Assembly: GCF_016807185.1 (NCBI RefSeq)
Contig: NZ_JAEVYN010000001.1
Location: 2,196,161-2,260,160, forward strand
Source of the DNA: Leptolyngbya sp. Cla-17
GTDB lineage: Bacteria; Cyanobacteriota; Cyanobacteriia; Leptolyngbyales; Leptolyngbyaceae
Length of the DNA stretch: 64,000 nucleotides
Direction: 5' to 3'
The stretch's first letter is position 1. Every line of letters starts with the position of its first letter. A program made the translations under genes and the position numbers. Positions 53,226-62,656 of this stretch are shown piece after piece. The notes under the pieces were generated by a model. The model saw nothing but the letters and a program-made list of their open reading frames with translations. It did not search any database and was not told the origin of the DNA.

Positions 53226-53927
53226 TTACTTGGCAACCATACTTGGATCACGGCGCATCCCAAACAGCAGTGCTATGAGCGCCCCAAATACAAAACCACC
53301 TGCATGTGCCCAGTAGGCAATCCCACCGCTTTCCATGCCAATATTGGTGCGAACTTGGAGGCTGGCAAAGCTGTAGAGCGCCTGCTGCAAAAACCAAATG
53401 CCTAGAAATATGAAAGCAGGCACCCGCAGCGGAAAAACTGACACGAGTGTCAGAATTTGCGCCAGAGGAAAGCGAACAATATAAGCGCCCATTACTCCCG
53501 CGATCGCACCGCTGGCTCCCAAGGATGGAATTGCTGATGTAGGCGAGAAAAACCACTGGGCTAAGCTTGCCAATACTCCGCACGTGATATAAAACACCAA
53601 AAACCTAGAGTGGCCCAGTTCATCTTCTACATTGTTGCCAAAAATCCAGAGAAACAGCATGTTGCCAAAAATATGCAACCAGCCGCCGTGGAGAAACTGC
53701 GAGGTAATCAGAGTCGCCAGTTCAGGCAGTTCGGCTCGTGCTCCAGGATTACCCTCAAAGGTGGCTGTAAGCTGAGCCGGAATGACTGCCGCTGAATAGA
53801 AAAATCGCTCTAGCTGAGGCTGAGACAGGGTAATTTCGTACAAAAACACCAATACGTTCAGTGCAATCAGGGCATAGGTGACGTAGGGCGTTGTTTTTCC
53901 AGGGTTATCGTCGCTAATAGGAAACAT
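53226..53927 (-). CDS. Rhomboid-family intramembrane serine protease
   Basis: A 233-residue membrane protease of about six helices. The catalytic dyad is visible as S139 in GASGAIAG and H208 in YWAHAGGFVFG. The WLHIFGNMLFLWIFGNNVED region corresponds to the conserved loop and helix with the HxxxN segment (H85, N89). The N-terminus (MFPISDDNPGKTTPYVTYAL) is typical of the soluble-cap-free bacterial rhomboids. Substrates unknown. Confidence 0.92.
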   Translation of the reverse strand: MFPISDDNPGKTTPYVTYALIALNVLVFLYEITLSQPQLERFFYSAAVIPAQLTATFEGNPGARAELPELATLITSQFLHGGWLHIFGNMLFLWIFGNNVEDELGHSRFLVFYITCGVLASLAQWFFSPTSAIPSLGASGAIAGVMGAYIVRFPLAQILTLVSVFPLRVPAFIFLGIWFLQQALYSFASLQVRTNIGMESGGIAYWAHAGGFVFGALIALLFGMRRDPSMVAK

Positions 53928-54479
53928 CTGACCCGCTAGCCAAAAGAGTTTGTTTTAGCATACAGGGCAATGTTAGCCACCTCTAGGAAAATCCTTCTAA
54001 AGGTAGAAAATGCGATCGCCCTATCGCGACTGGCGGGCTGTCAGCTTTTTCTGATGCTGCACAATAAAAAGTCACCTCAGCATCTTGTCGAGAAAGATTT
54101 TGGCGCGATTGCATTGCCAACCCAAGTCGATCAAGGCGAAGTCGCGATCAACTTGGGTTGTATTGCCGCTCAGCACCTGTAGGGCACCAAAGGATTTGTG
54201 CAGATTGTCAACTTCACTCAGTCAAACAAACTTTTGCCGCTCTTGTCAGTAGCCTATGACCTTCCTTTCACTCTAAATAGTGTCTCGCGACACAAATTAT
54301 TGAGGTGCAGGATGAAGTGCAGTTCAAGTTCAAAATGCTACTGTTTAGCTGCCCGCAAGTGTTCCAGTGCAAACGAGATCGCTCTCGTTCGAAACTCAGT
54401 TGTTTGAGTGCAAGCCACGATCACCCACCTGCTTTTAGGGGGAAATTATAAACGGGATATTTAATTGCACTCAGCCCAC
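53928..54479. other. Intergenic region with an inverted repeat and half of a dispersed repeat
   Basis: No convincing gene in about 550 bp. It contains an inverted repeat at 54119-54159 (AACCCAAGT / ACTTGGGTT plus inner GATC / GATC). It also holds one copy of a repeat (54243-54310) that recurs beyond the next gene at 55169-55233. Confidence 0.45.
54119..54159. repeat. Inverted repeat (hairpin) in intergenic DNA
   Basis: AACCCAAGT and ACTTGGGTT pair perfectly over 9 bp, with an inner GATC/GATC pair, around a 13-base loop. No T tract follows, so it is not a simple terminator. Confidence 0.6.
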
Positions 54480-54971
54480 TTAGTAAACAGAAACTGCGCC
54501 CTTCTCGTCTACATCCACGGTTTGGGAGGAGTTACCAGCACCCGTTGAAGCGGTTTTCACGTCGATGAGAATTTCGTTGCCCACTGTCTTGACCTCTAAA
54601 TACACGCGAATGGGATTATCGAAGTCAGGAGTTTCTTGCAACGAAACTTGCAAATCCATAGGCAGGGACAGATAGCTCGTATGCAGGCGACCAAAGATCA
54701 CAGTTTTCCCTGGCGCAATTGGACGATCGCCAGCAGTGGGCAACACGGTCGCAACAACAGGAATATTCGTCCGACTGGTCACGCGAATTTGAATGGGTTT
54801 TTTGGGATTAACTCTGGCGATCGCCGCCCGCCTATCATTTTGCTGGGGTTCTACTGGAATTTGCTGGGATTCTACTGGAATTGGTTGGCTCTCCTGCGCT
54901 AGTACTAAGTTGGTGGCGGCTACCGCACCCATTACTGTTAATCCTGCTAGAGCGACTGTGCCTAATTTCAT
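54480..54971 (-). CDS. Secreted hypothetical protein, 163 residues
   Basis: A small exported protein. The signal peptide is MKLGTVALAGLTVMGAVAAT with cleavage likely after LVLAQ. A Gln/Pro/Glu repeat (SQPIPVESQQIPVEPQQ), encoded by a duplicated 18-bp sequence, follows. The rest is a beta-rich domain (RVNPKKPIQIRVTSRTNIPV and VFGRLHTSYLSLPMDLQVSL). I do not recognise the family. It resembles small periplasmic beta-sandwich proteins of cyanobacteria. No operon partners. Confidence 0.65.
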   Translation of the reverse strand: MKLGTVALAGLTVMGAVAATNLVLAQESQPIPVESQQIPVEPQQNDRRAAIARVNPKKPIQIRVTSRTNIPVVATVLPTAGDRPIAPGKTVIFGRLHTSYLSLPMDLQVSLQETPDFDNPIRVYLEVKTVGNEILIDVKTASTGAGNSSQTVDVDEKGAVSVY

Positions 54972-55308
54972 TGGGTCTTCTCCTACACCGATTGAGTATG
55001 CATCAAATTGTTAGTCATCAAGCTGTCTACAGTTATAGACTCGATCGCAGCAACTTTTGCTCCCTATCAAAACTTTTAGATCCAGCCGTTAAAGTCCATG
55101 GCGATGATGAGCAAAACTCTGGATCTTTGTCGAAGCCCCATCACTTCTTAAATGAGAGAGATCACATATTGTCAAGAGCCTATGACTTTCCTTCCGCCCT
55201 GAATGGTCTTTAAACACAAATTATGGGGAGAGCTGAAGCTCATATGCCCATAGGCTCGGCATATTCTTGGCCCTTGGTGCTTAAACTTCATCCAGTGAGT
55301 GGTATTTT
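54972..55308. other. Intergenic region with second copy of a dispersed repeat
   Basis: Contains a relative of the 54243-54310 sequence at 55169-55233 (shared elements: TTGTCA, AGCCTATGAC, ACACAAATTAT). Otherwise no gene or terminator is evident. Confidence 0.45.
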
Positions 55309-56766
55309 TTGTCTAACTTAAACTGGCAAACTGTAAAGAGTTTCTTAGGGCTGTATTTGGTGTTTACGATTCAAAATGTATTAATTCCGGTTGGGCAAGA
55401 GTATCAAGCAGTCAGCGTTCATATTGTTGAGGGACGGATTGCTGCGATCGCCCCCACTTTAGACATTTTGGGGACAGCGATCGACGGTCGCAACAAACTC
55501 CTACTACCGGGTTTTGTCAATGCCCACACGCACTCTTCAGAAATGTGGCAGCGTGGCATGATTCCACCCTATCCCCTAGAACTCTGGCTGGCAGAACTCT
55601 ACGACTCCACGCCCCTTGACCCGGAACAGATTTATCTGAGCGCCCTGGGAACTGCCGTTGAAACCTTGCTCACGGGTGGAACGACGGTTGTGGATCACCT
55701 GGTTTTGATTCCGGGTCGAGAGCTGGAAACGGTTGCTGCGGCTGTCCAAGCTTATAAAGAAGTGGGCATTCGAGCCTTTGTCGGTCCGCTAATTCAGGAT
55801 GAATCATTGGAATCGGGAATTCCCTGTGGAGACACAGGGCGAAAGCACCAACCTTACTTGCGATCAACGGAGGCAATGTTGGAGCTTCTGCGAGAGGCGA
55901 TCTCCCAATTTCATCGCCCGACCGAAGGGATTTCGATTATGGCTGCTCCTACTGGCACTCAGCTATGTTCTGATGCTTTATTCGAGGGCTGTGTGGAGTT
56001 GAGCGATCGCCACGATCTTTGTCGTCATGCCCACTTATTAGAAACGAAAGCTCAGAAACTCTTGGCGTATGAACAGTATGGCTGTAGCGCGGTAGAACGT
56101 TTGAAACGGCTGGAATTTCTCAGCCCCCAAACGTCTCTGGCTCACTGTGTTTGGCTAGATGAACACGACATAGACCTTTTAGGAGACACTCATTCGACGG
56201 TCGTCCACAATCCCTTAAGTAATCTGCGTTTAGGCAGCGGCATTGCTCCGATTTTGAAATATCGCCAAGCGGGGATTAATGTTGCTTTTGGCTGCGATGG
56301 GGCGGCTAGCAACGATTCTCAAGATGTATTAGAAGCGATCAAAATTGGCACTATTTTGCACAACGTCACCGATTTGGACTACACAAATTGGATTACGCCA
56401 CACCAAGCGATAGAACTGGCATCCTTGGGAGGTGCGACTGGTCTGGGCATGGCAAGTGAGCTGGGTTCCATAGAAGTGGGTAAGCAAGCAGACTTGGTGC
56501 TGTATGACTTGATGAATTTGTCGCTATTGCCCCGCACCGATCCGATTGGGCTGCTGGTGTTGGGTCGTCCCACTCAGGTAGTAGACAGCGTTTGGGTCAA
56601 GGGCGATCGCGTCATTGCGGAAGGTAAGCCCACGCGGATCAACTTGGATGAGTTGCGATCGCAACTGTTTAACCGCAGTCAATGGTCAGTAAACCGTAAA
56701 TCCAATGCGGTGCAGCAGGTGGAAGATCACTACCGTGCAGTGATGCAGCTACCCGCTTCAGAGTAG
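55309..56766 (+). CDS. Amidohydrolase (adenosine/8-oxoguanine deaminase-like subfamily)
   Basis: A metal-dependent amidohydrolase of the SsnA/TrzN/AtzB-MtaD group, which deaminates or dechlorinates purine- or triazine-like rings. The metal site starts with VNAHTHSSEM, and the later HAHLLET (His), SLAHCVWLDE and FGCDGAASND (Asp) motifs are present. The N- and C-terminal composite beta domain is also there (IAAIAPTLD, QADLVLYDL). Actual substrate unknown. TTG 55309 opens the frame, but a GTG at 55360 (MFTIQNVLIPVG) gives a more usual N-terminus and may be the real start. Confidence 0.85.
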   Translation: MSNLNWQTVKSFLGLYLVFTIQNVLIPVGQEYQAVSVHIVEGRIAAIAPTLDILGTAIDGRNKLLLPGFVNAHTHSSEMWQRGMIPPYPLELWLAELYDSTPLDPEQIYLSALGTAVETLLTGGTTVVDHLVLIPGRELETVAAAVQAYKEVGIRAFVGPLIQDESLESGIPCGDTGRKHQPYLRSTEAMLELLREAISQFHRPTEGISIMAAPTGTQLCSDALFEGCVELSDRHDLCRHAHLLETKAQKLLAYEQYGCSAVERLKRLEFLSPQTSLAHCVWLDEHDIDLLGDTHSTVVHNPLSNLRLGSGIAPILKYRQAGINVAFGCDGAASNDSQDVLEAIKIGTILHNVTDLDYTNWITPHQAIELASLGGATGLGMASELGSIEVGKQADLVLYDLMNLSLLPRTDPIGLLVLGRPTQVVDSVWVKGDRVIAEGKPTRINLDELRSQLFNRSQWSVNRKSNAVQQVEDHYRAVMQLPASE

Positions 56767-56869
56767 GCGCGGATCAACTGGTTGAACTACAATGTCATCG
56801 TAAAGTGCCTGTGATGTAGACAATACAGAGCATTTCAGTCTGGTGTAGATTTTTGGGAGTCCATTGGTG

Positions 56870-57361
56870 ATGACCAGTGAAATTAGCCGCCGTTTAGCCG
56901 TTGCAGAACTGAGTGAACGGATTCTTGAAATGGCAAAAACAGGAGTTTATCGCACTTCGATTTTTGAGGCATTTCAACCCGTTGCGACTAAGCGCCATAT
57001 TAGTCTTGCCATTCGACATGCTAAACGGTTCGGCTTACATTCTGTTGCAAAATTGCGGGATGAAGATCTAGGAACTTACTACCAGTTAGATGCTGTGAAG
57101 TATCAAGCATTGCAGCACACCATGCAGTCTGTGGTGCCGCTAGAGTCAGATGAAGCGGTGTTAAAACGTATGACAGATGCAGTAACAACGGTCAAACTGA
57201 TGGTGATGGTGGTGGGCGGCAGCGCGATCGCACTCTTCAGCAGCGGATTTGTTTGTATCCTTTTGGGCAAAGCATCTTTGGGCAGTGGATTTCTGACTGC
57301 TGGTGCAACTGCGATCGCTTTGTGGCTGCTGCAAAAGAATTTGGCAAAAAAAATTGTGTGA
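56870..57361 (+). CDS. Conserved-looking hypothetical protein with two C-terminal membrane helices
   Basis: About 163 residues. The N-terminal 90 residues are helical and soluble (AVAELSERILEMAKTGVYRT, AIRHAKRFGLHSVAKLRDED); the C-terminal part has two hydrophobic segments (VKLMVMVVGGSAIALFSSGF and SGFLTAGATAIALWLLQK). ATG 56870 is chosen among adjacent TTG, GTG and ATG codons. I do not recognise it. The architecture (soluble helix bundle plus two helices) suggests a small membrane-anchored regulator (inference). Confidence 0.55.
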   Translation: MTSEISRRLAVAELSERILEMAKTGVYRTSIFEAFQPVATKRHISLAIRHAKRFGLHSVAKLRDEDLGTYYQLDAVKYQALQHTMQSVVPLESDEAVLKRMTDAVTTVKLMVMVVGGSAIALFSSGFVCILLGKASLGSGFLTAGATAIALWLLQKNLAKKIV

Positions 57362-57480
57362 CCAAAACTGGCTGATTCTGTTTTGACAGTTCAGAAAAAT
57401 CGGTTCGCCCTAAAAAGATATGCGCTAAAAAGACATGCGTTAATATGGGTTGTCTGACTTATTACAGTGCTTGTATGTCT

Positions 57481-57852
57481 ATGATTGTTACGCTTGAGGA
57501 AATCAATTACTTCCGAACTGAACTCTCAGAATATGCCGAAGCGTTGGTTGCTTTGGATGTTTTGGAAGATTGTGAAGGGAATTTAGATGACGCTGCGATC
57601 GCCCTTGCTATTCAATGCGGACAACAACCGGATACCTCCGACCGCTGGATTGATGGACTTGCCAAACGCTGGCGACATATTATTTGCCAACCCGAACTTA
57701 AAGAACCCTTTGAAGATGGACTCAGCGGCGATGTTTTAGTAGCCTTAACCACAAGCACTGATTTGCCCGTTAAGCTAGCAACGCCCGTTGCAATCTATGT
57801 GATCAAAGTTGGTGCAGTCAATTTTTGCAAGCCACTAGAAGAAAAACTGTAA
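57481..57852 (+). CDS. Hypothetical soluble protein, about 123 residues
   Basis: A small helical, acidic protein (MIVTLEEINYFRTELSEYAE, ALDVLEDCEGNLDDAAIALA). The pattern EGNLDDAAIALA then DRWIDGLAKRWR looks like a small regulatory or assembly domain that I cannot name. ATG 57481 fits better than upstream in-frame ATGs (57475, 57445). It ends 5 bp from the panB stop on the other strand. Confidence 0.55.
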   Translation: MIVTLEEINYFRTELSEYAEALVALDVLEDCEGNLDDAAIALAIQCGQQPDTSDRWIDGLAKRWRHIICQPELKEPFEDGLSGDVLVALTTSTDLPVKLATPVAIYVIKVGAVNFCKPLEEKL

Positions 57853-57857
57853 AGCGA

Positions 57858-58640
57858 TTATTTCTCTGGAAAAGCGCGATCGCTGACTTCTTGAGCAAAT
57901 GCCTGAACTGCGCCTGTAATGGTCTCCCTCAAATTGACATAGGCTTTCGCAAACGGTGGCTGACGCGACGATAATCCCAACAGGTCAGCGGTAACTAACA
58001 CCTGTCCATCACAATAGCGTCCGGCTCCAATCCCAATGGTTGGAATAGATAGCTTCTGGGTAATTTGCTGGGCAAGCTCACTCGGAATATGTTCTAAGAC
58101 GATCGCGAAAGCTCCGGCTTGTTCCAAGGCGATCGCCTCCGCCAAAATTTCTTCTCCCGCCGACTGTGAGGTTCCTTGCTGTCGATAGCCTAACCGATGC
58201 ACCGATTGCGGAGTCAGCCCCACGTGCCCCATAACTGGAATACCAACTTGCACCAGTCGCGCCACCGTTTCAACCGCGATCGGGTTACCCCCTTCTAGCT
58301 TGACTGCTTGCACTCCAGTTTCTTTTAACAACCGACCGGCCGAGTGCAATGCTTGCTGCACACTTTCTTGGTAGGTCATAAAAGGCAGATCACACACCAG
58401 CAAGGCTTGCTTAACTCCGCGCCGCACCGCTTTTGCATGATGCACCATTTCATCTAGCGTAATCGGCAGGGTTGTGTTGTATCCCAAAGCAACCATTGCT
58501 AACGAGTCGCCGATCAGAATTAAGTCTATTCCGGCTTCATCTAATACCGTTGCCAAGGCAAAATCCCATGCAGTTAGCGCCACGATCGCCCGTCCCTGCT
58601 GTTTCCACTGCACAATCTGCTGTGTTGTTACTGGCATCAA
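57858..58640 (-). CDS. panB: 3-methyl-2-oxobutanoate hydroxymethyltransferase
   Basis: PanB adds a hydroxymethyl group from methylene-tetrahydrofolate to ketoisovalerate, the first committed step of pantothenate/CoA synthesis. The 260-residue TIM barrel shows LIGDSLAMVALGYNTTLPIT (metal-site Asp), VCDLPFMTYQES, VKLEGG, MGHVGLTPQSVHRLGYRQQG and GIGAGRYCDGQVLV, all diagnostic. Length is normal. The frame begins with two ATGs. Confidence 0.96.
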   Translation of the reverse strand: MMPVTTQQIVQWKQQGRAIVALTAWDFALATVLDEAGIDLILIGDSLAMVALGYNTTLPITLDEMVHHAKAVRRGVKQALLVCDLPFMTYQESVQQALHSAGRLLKETGVQAVKLEGGNPIAVETVARLVQVGIPVMGHVGLTPQSVHRLGYRQQGTSQSAGEEILAEAIALEQAGAFAIVLEHIPSELAQQITQKLSIPTIGIGAGRYCDGQVLVTADLLGLSSRQPPFAKAYVNLRETITGAVQAFAQEVSDRAFPEK

Positions 58641-59107
58641 CCCATCTTCAAGCTCTATGTTTCCTAACCCTACCCTGCTTTCAGCGATCGTTGATTAATT
58701 ATTTAGGCAAAACCCCTGGTAAAAGCTGTCCTCATCGCCATTCCTTCCCAGTTAGAACCTACAGATTTTGATGCATATATGATGCATATATATATAGATA
58801 AAAACTAAAAAACTGATAAGTGAAATACAGACACTTTTGATTCAGGCGAAAACATAGCTAAATTAACTGCTGTTGCCAAGTCCTATACTGACCCTTTCAA
58901 CCCCAAAATTGTCATTCTTCGCTGGCTGAGATAAGTCAAATCAATTTAATTCGAAGAAGGTATAAACGCCTCAGGCGAAAACTGGGGACAAAATTTTTAA
59001 TTTGTCGAATGCCCGAAGTAGATATTAAAAAAAGCTATCAAAGTGTTCCTAAGATAGAAAACAACTGAGAGCTAGTGTATGGCTCATTAAAGAGTGCAAT
59101 TTATTCT
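58641..59107. other. Intergenic region with an 11-bp tandem repeat
   Basis: AT-rich and non-coding as far as I can see. A direct tandem repeat GATGCATATAT lies at 58770-58780 and 58781-58791, followed by ATATAG, a self-complementary AT tract. Promoters for panB and trmL should be here. Confidence 0.45.
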
Positions 59108-59566
59108 ATGGTTCATGTTGTTTTAGTTCATCCACAGATTCCGCCCAACACTGGAAATATTGCTAGAACCTGCGCTGCAACAGGCACAGAGCTACATTTA
59201 GTTGGACCTATGGGCTTTGAAATTAGCGATCGCTATCTTAAACGGGCAGGATTAGATTATTGGCCCTACGTAAACTTGACCTACCACCCCTCAATCGAAG
59301 ACTTTCAAAAATTCTCTCGGCAGACAGACAGTCGCTGGATTGGCTTTAGCACTTCAGGACGATGCAGCTATGTTGAGTTTGAGTTTCTACCCTCTGATTG
59401 GTTACTCTTCGGCAGTGAAACAATGGGTCTACCCAAAGATCTGCTGCAATCTTGCACTGAAACGGTTCATATTCCAATGGCTCAGCCCCAAGTACGCAGC
59501 CTTAATCTCTCTGTTAGTGTTGCTATCGGCTTATTTGAAGCTCGTCGGCAGTTGGGATTACTGTAA
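59108..59566 (+). CDS. trmL: tRNA (cytidine/uridine-34-2'-O)-methyltransferase TrmL
   Basis: A small SPOUT methyltransferase of about 152 residues that methylates the wobble ribose of certain tRNA-Leu species. Motif 1 HVVLVHPQIPPNTGNIARTC, the knot region LLFGSETMGLPKDLL and the C-terminal IPMAQPQVRSLNLSVSVAIG match the family. ATG 59108 (MVHVVLVHPQ) is the family start; the frame is open to 59075. Confidence 0.92.
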   Translation: MVHVVLVHPQIPPNTGNIARTCAATGTELHLVGPMGFEISDRYLKRAGLDYWPYVNLTYHPSIEDFQKFSRQTDSRWIGFSTSGRCSYVEFEFLPSDWLLFGSETMGLPKDLLQSCTETVHIPMAQPQVRSLNLSVSVAIGLFEARRQLGLL

Positions 59567-60432
59567 TGATCCTAGCCTGCTGTTTGAGTTCATCATTAAT
59601 CGCATATAGCTGAGAGCAAGAGGTCCCCACTAAATTGCTTGCTTCTATCGTTAAGAACTATTCTGATTCGCTTGAATTCAAACAGCACTTCATCCTTATA
59701 TGCGCATCCATACATCAAGCCTGAAAATCCATCGCAGATTTGCAATGCAGATATTTAGATTTCAGGAGCATTAAGAAATCTGTGAGCCAGCCTAAGCAAA
59801 AACACGATTTAAAGAATTGCAGTATTTAGATCTGTTCTGCTACGGATTTGATACAAAACAATAAGAAATTTCTATAGTTTCTTAACACTGTCGTTCAGTT
59901 GAGCAATTAGTGCTTTAATGCTCTTGCCAATTCCTGCAAACTAGAAGTAGTAAGCCTTCTGACTGTAAATAGTTGTACTTCGAGGTTTGTGCTAAATAAA
60001 ATTGGTTGCTTCTGTCTGTGGTACAGTTCAATTTCTCGAAGAACAAATCAGTCAGACAGCATGACCGATTTGAAGGTGGGATTGTGAGGAGTGGTGGTGG
60101 TGAGGATATTTGAGTCTTTTCTAAAGGATACGTTTTTGCGGTTTTGCTTCTGCTTTGATTGATAGGGCAACTGTTCTACAGATTTCTGTAACGGTTTACA
60201 GGTGCTGTAGGATTCTAGTTATTGGGATTTTGAAAGCACTACTAGTTTTTGTTGTGTTACTGGTTTCCCAAGTTTCCTTGCCTCGATGGGTTTGATGCTT
60301 ACTTTAAAAATTTATTGTGAGTATGAACTTGTCTAAATCGAAAAAGCGGGGTAATCTTGCCTAAGTGTATTTGCCATGTGTGATCTGGATCGCTTTGGAC
60401 TGTGATTAAGGTTCTACCGCAGGGTTAAGTCA
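59567..60432. other. 866-bp intergenic region before the LysM-M23 gene
   Basis: No protein-coding frame, tRNA or known RNA is supported. It contains a 10-bp-stem hairpin at 60045-60071 (AAATCAGTCA / TGACCGATTT, one G-U pair) and purine/pyrimidine-rich tracts (60080-60112). It is unusually long for this genome and may hold a long leader or an RNA. Confidence 0.45.
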
Positions 60433-62520
60433 ATGGCTCAAGGACAGTTAAACGCTGGAGATTTAGGAGGTCGTTTTTTGAGACGAACATTTCCGCAGAA
60501 GGTTAAGCCTGTTCCTTCTTGTATGAACGAGCACGAAGAAACAACGGCTCAAGCAAAGCAGGCTGATCCAGAACCCAATCGCCGAGCTCGGACTTCGGCA
60601 GCTATGATTGGTCTGGCAATTTCGATGGGGGCTTATAGCCTGCCGATTTCTAGTCAAGGAGATGGGGCTGTTGCGGCAGAACCGATCCAAAATGAACCCG
60701 TGACTTCGGCATCTTCCGCTTCCTTTGAAGCCGCTACGCTTTCACCCAACTCTGAAGTGGTTGAATCGTCTATTTCTAGAAGCGATCGCAAAGTTAGCCA
60801 TACGGTTCAAGAAGGGCAGACTCTTTGGGACGTCGCTCGATTCTATACAACTGATGCAAATTCAGTAGCATCGGCAAATGGGCTTTCTGTGAACGCTGTA
60901 CTTCGGGTGGGTCAGGTTCTGATCATTCCAACTGATACCCGTTTGGCACAAGCATTGGATGCTTCAGCCTCGCCAAACTCACCTAGTTACTACGGTCCAA
61001 TTTCTAATCAGATTCAAGAATCTGAGCCTCAAGCTGATTCAGCAGACAGCGATGACCTGAAGAATAAGCAGCACAAAGCACTTGAGAACCTTAAGCAAAA
61101 AACTCAAAGCTTGCAGAGTGGCTTAGCCGTATTGAGTTCCAAGAAGTATAAGGCTGTCCCTCAATCAGCACAGCAAGTACCTCAAACGGAGCAGCAGGTT
61201 CAAGTAGTTTCTACTCTTCCTGTTGAGCGTGAATCTGATAAAGCGTTGACACCACAGCCATTGGTATCTTCAGATACTCGGCAGCAAGTGGCATTTCGTG
61301 CCCCTGTGAACACGCAACTTCCAACATCGCCTGCTCAAACTAATCGGGCTTCTTCTTATCAAATTGTTCCTGGAGATACGCTTGTAGCGATCGCCCGTAT
61401 TCACAGTATCTCTGTGAAGCAGCTAGCGGAAGCAAATCGAATTTCTGATCCGAACCAAATTTTCGTAAATCAGACGTTAATTATTCCACCCTCTCAAAGT
61501 GCTGCTGGTGAACGATCTGACTATAAAGGATTGATCGCTTCTATTCCAGTTACATCCACTGTTGCAACTGCTTCATACACTTCTCTGCCAAGCTCGACCG
61601 CAACATTTGCGCCATCGCCGTCAGCAAGTGTGCAAGTTGCCATTGCATCTCTTTCTGGCAAGAGTCAGGTTCAGACCACGAGTGAATCTGAGTCTAGGTT
61701 GGTCCGCTACAACCATGTTGAGAATTTAAGGCAAGAGATTGATCAACTTCGACAACGGTATCAAACTCAGACACCTCGTCCTCAAGCGGCTCCTCAGCTA
61801 GAAACAAAGGTTGCTGCCTATCCTGTGGCTACAGGTGGTGGCTATGCTGCTGGTTTGAGCGATCGAGTCAACTCAGAGTTTAGTGGTGATAGATCGGCCA
61901 CTTTAAGAACTCAGTTGCAAGAAATGCGTAGTCGAGTCAGGGTTGATTCGTCGAATGAGGTGAAAGCATCATCTCAGCAACCGATGCGAGTTCAAAATCA
62001 GCGACAAGTTGTAGCTGTTGCTCCTGTTGGCTCTGAAAGCTATGATCCACTGCTGCAATCTAAGATTGGTCAAGCGGTATCACCCGAACTACCCTCCTTA
62101 GGCACGAGTGAATCCTACCTACCTGGGTCAGGGGAACGTTCAGAAGGTTTCGTTTGGCCCACAAAAGGGGTCTTAACATCTGGCTTTGGCTGGCGTTGGG
62201 GAAGGATGCACAAGGGAGTGGATATTGCAGGTCCAACTGGCACACCTGTTGTTGCAGCCGCAGAAGGTACAGTTGTCACCGCTGGCTGGAATTCGGGTGG
62301 CTACGGTTATCTTGTCGAAATTCAGCATCCGGATGGTAGCTTAACTCTGTATGCGCACAACAGTCGAGTATTAGTCCAAGTGGGGCAACAGGTTGCTCAG
62401 GGGCAACAGGTTTCTGAAATGGGAAGCACAGGTTACAGTACTGGTCCTCACCTGCACTTTGAGATACATTCCTCTGGAAAAGGTGCCGTTAATCCTATGG
62501 CCTATTTGCCTCGCAGTTAA
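60433..62520 (+). CDS. Cell-wall peptidase with two LysM domains and an M23 domain
   Basis: A 695-residue NlpD/EnvC-like protein. A hydrophobic segment near residues 57-72 follows a charged N-terminus and may anchor it. LysM 1 (about 120-172, VSHTVQEGQTLWDVARFY) and LysM 2 (about 310-354, YQIVPGDTLVAIARIHSISV) bind peptidoglycan. Two short coiled-coil segments (about 215-238, 425-445) follow. The M23 metallopeptidase (about 573-690) has HKGVDIAG (zinc His and Asp) and HLHFEIH (HxH), so it looks catalytically competent. It probably trims peptidoglycan cross-links during growth or septation. A terminator follows. Confidence 0.92.
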   Translation: MAQGQLNAGDLGGRFLRRTFPQKVKPVPSCMNEHEETTAQAKQADPEPNRRARTSAAMIGLAISMGAYSLPISSQGDGAVAAEPIQNEPVTSASSASFEAATLSPNSEVVESSISRSDRKVSHTVQEGQTLWDVARFYTTDANSVASANGLSVNAVLRVGQVLIIPTDTRLAQALDASASPNSPSYYGPISNQIQESEPQADSADSDDLKNKQHKALENLKQKTQSLQSGLAVLSSKKYKAVPQSAQQVPQTEQQVQVVSTLPVERESDKALTPQPLVSSDTRQQVAFRAPVNTQLPTSPAQTNRASSYQIVPGDTLVAIARIHSISVKQLAEANRISDPNQIFVNQTLIIPPSQSAAGERSDYKGLIASIPVTSTVATASYTSLPSSTATFAPSPSASVQVAIASLSGKSQVQTTSESESRLVRYNHVENLRQEIDQLRQRYQTQTPRPQAAPQLETKVAAYPVATGGGYAAGLSDRVNSEFSGDRSATLRTQLQEMRSRVRVDSSNEVKASSQQPMRVQNQRQVVAVAPVGSESYDPLLQSKIGQAVSPELPSLGTSESYLPGSGERSEGFVWPTKGVLTSGFGWRWGRMHKGVDIAGPTGTPVVAAAEGTVVTAGWNSGGYGYLVEIQHPDGSLTLYAHNSRVLVQVGQQVAQGQQVSEMGSTGYSTGPHLHFEIHSSGKGAVNPMAYLPRS

Positions 62521-62546
62521 TCCTTTCTTGATAGATTCGATTCAAT

Positions 62547-62573
62547 AGGGGAGAAATATCTCCCCTTCGTTTT
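62547..62573 (+). terminator. Intrinsic terminator after the M23 gene
   Basis: AGGGGAGA-AATA-TCTCCCCT is a perfect 8-bp stem, followed by TCGTTTT. It ends the peptidase transcript before the tRNA. Confidence 0.75.
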
Positions 62574-62656
62574 GAGGTTTTATAAATCAGGTTCAAGCAC
62601 TATTTTGGTATCCATGTCAGTTGTGTTATTTTAGTAAGGTTGCTTAGTGTTGTTAC

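Noticed and set aside
53970..54407. Two short plus-strand frames after the rhomboid gene
   Set aside because: They cross an inverted repeat and a dispersed repeat, with no family likeness.
60045..60092. Yfr1-like small RNA on the minus strand (ACTCCTCACA core followed by a hairpin)
   Set aside because: The core lacks the final conserved C, there is no 5' hairpin, and no T tract follows the 3' hairpin.
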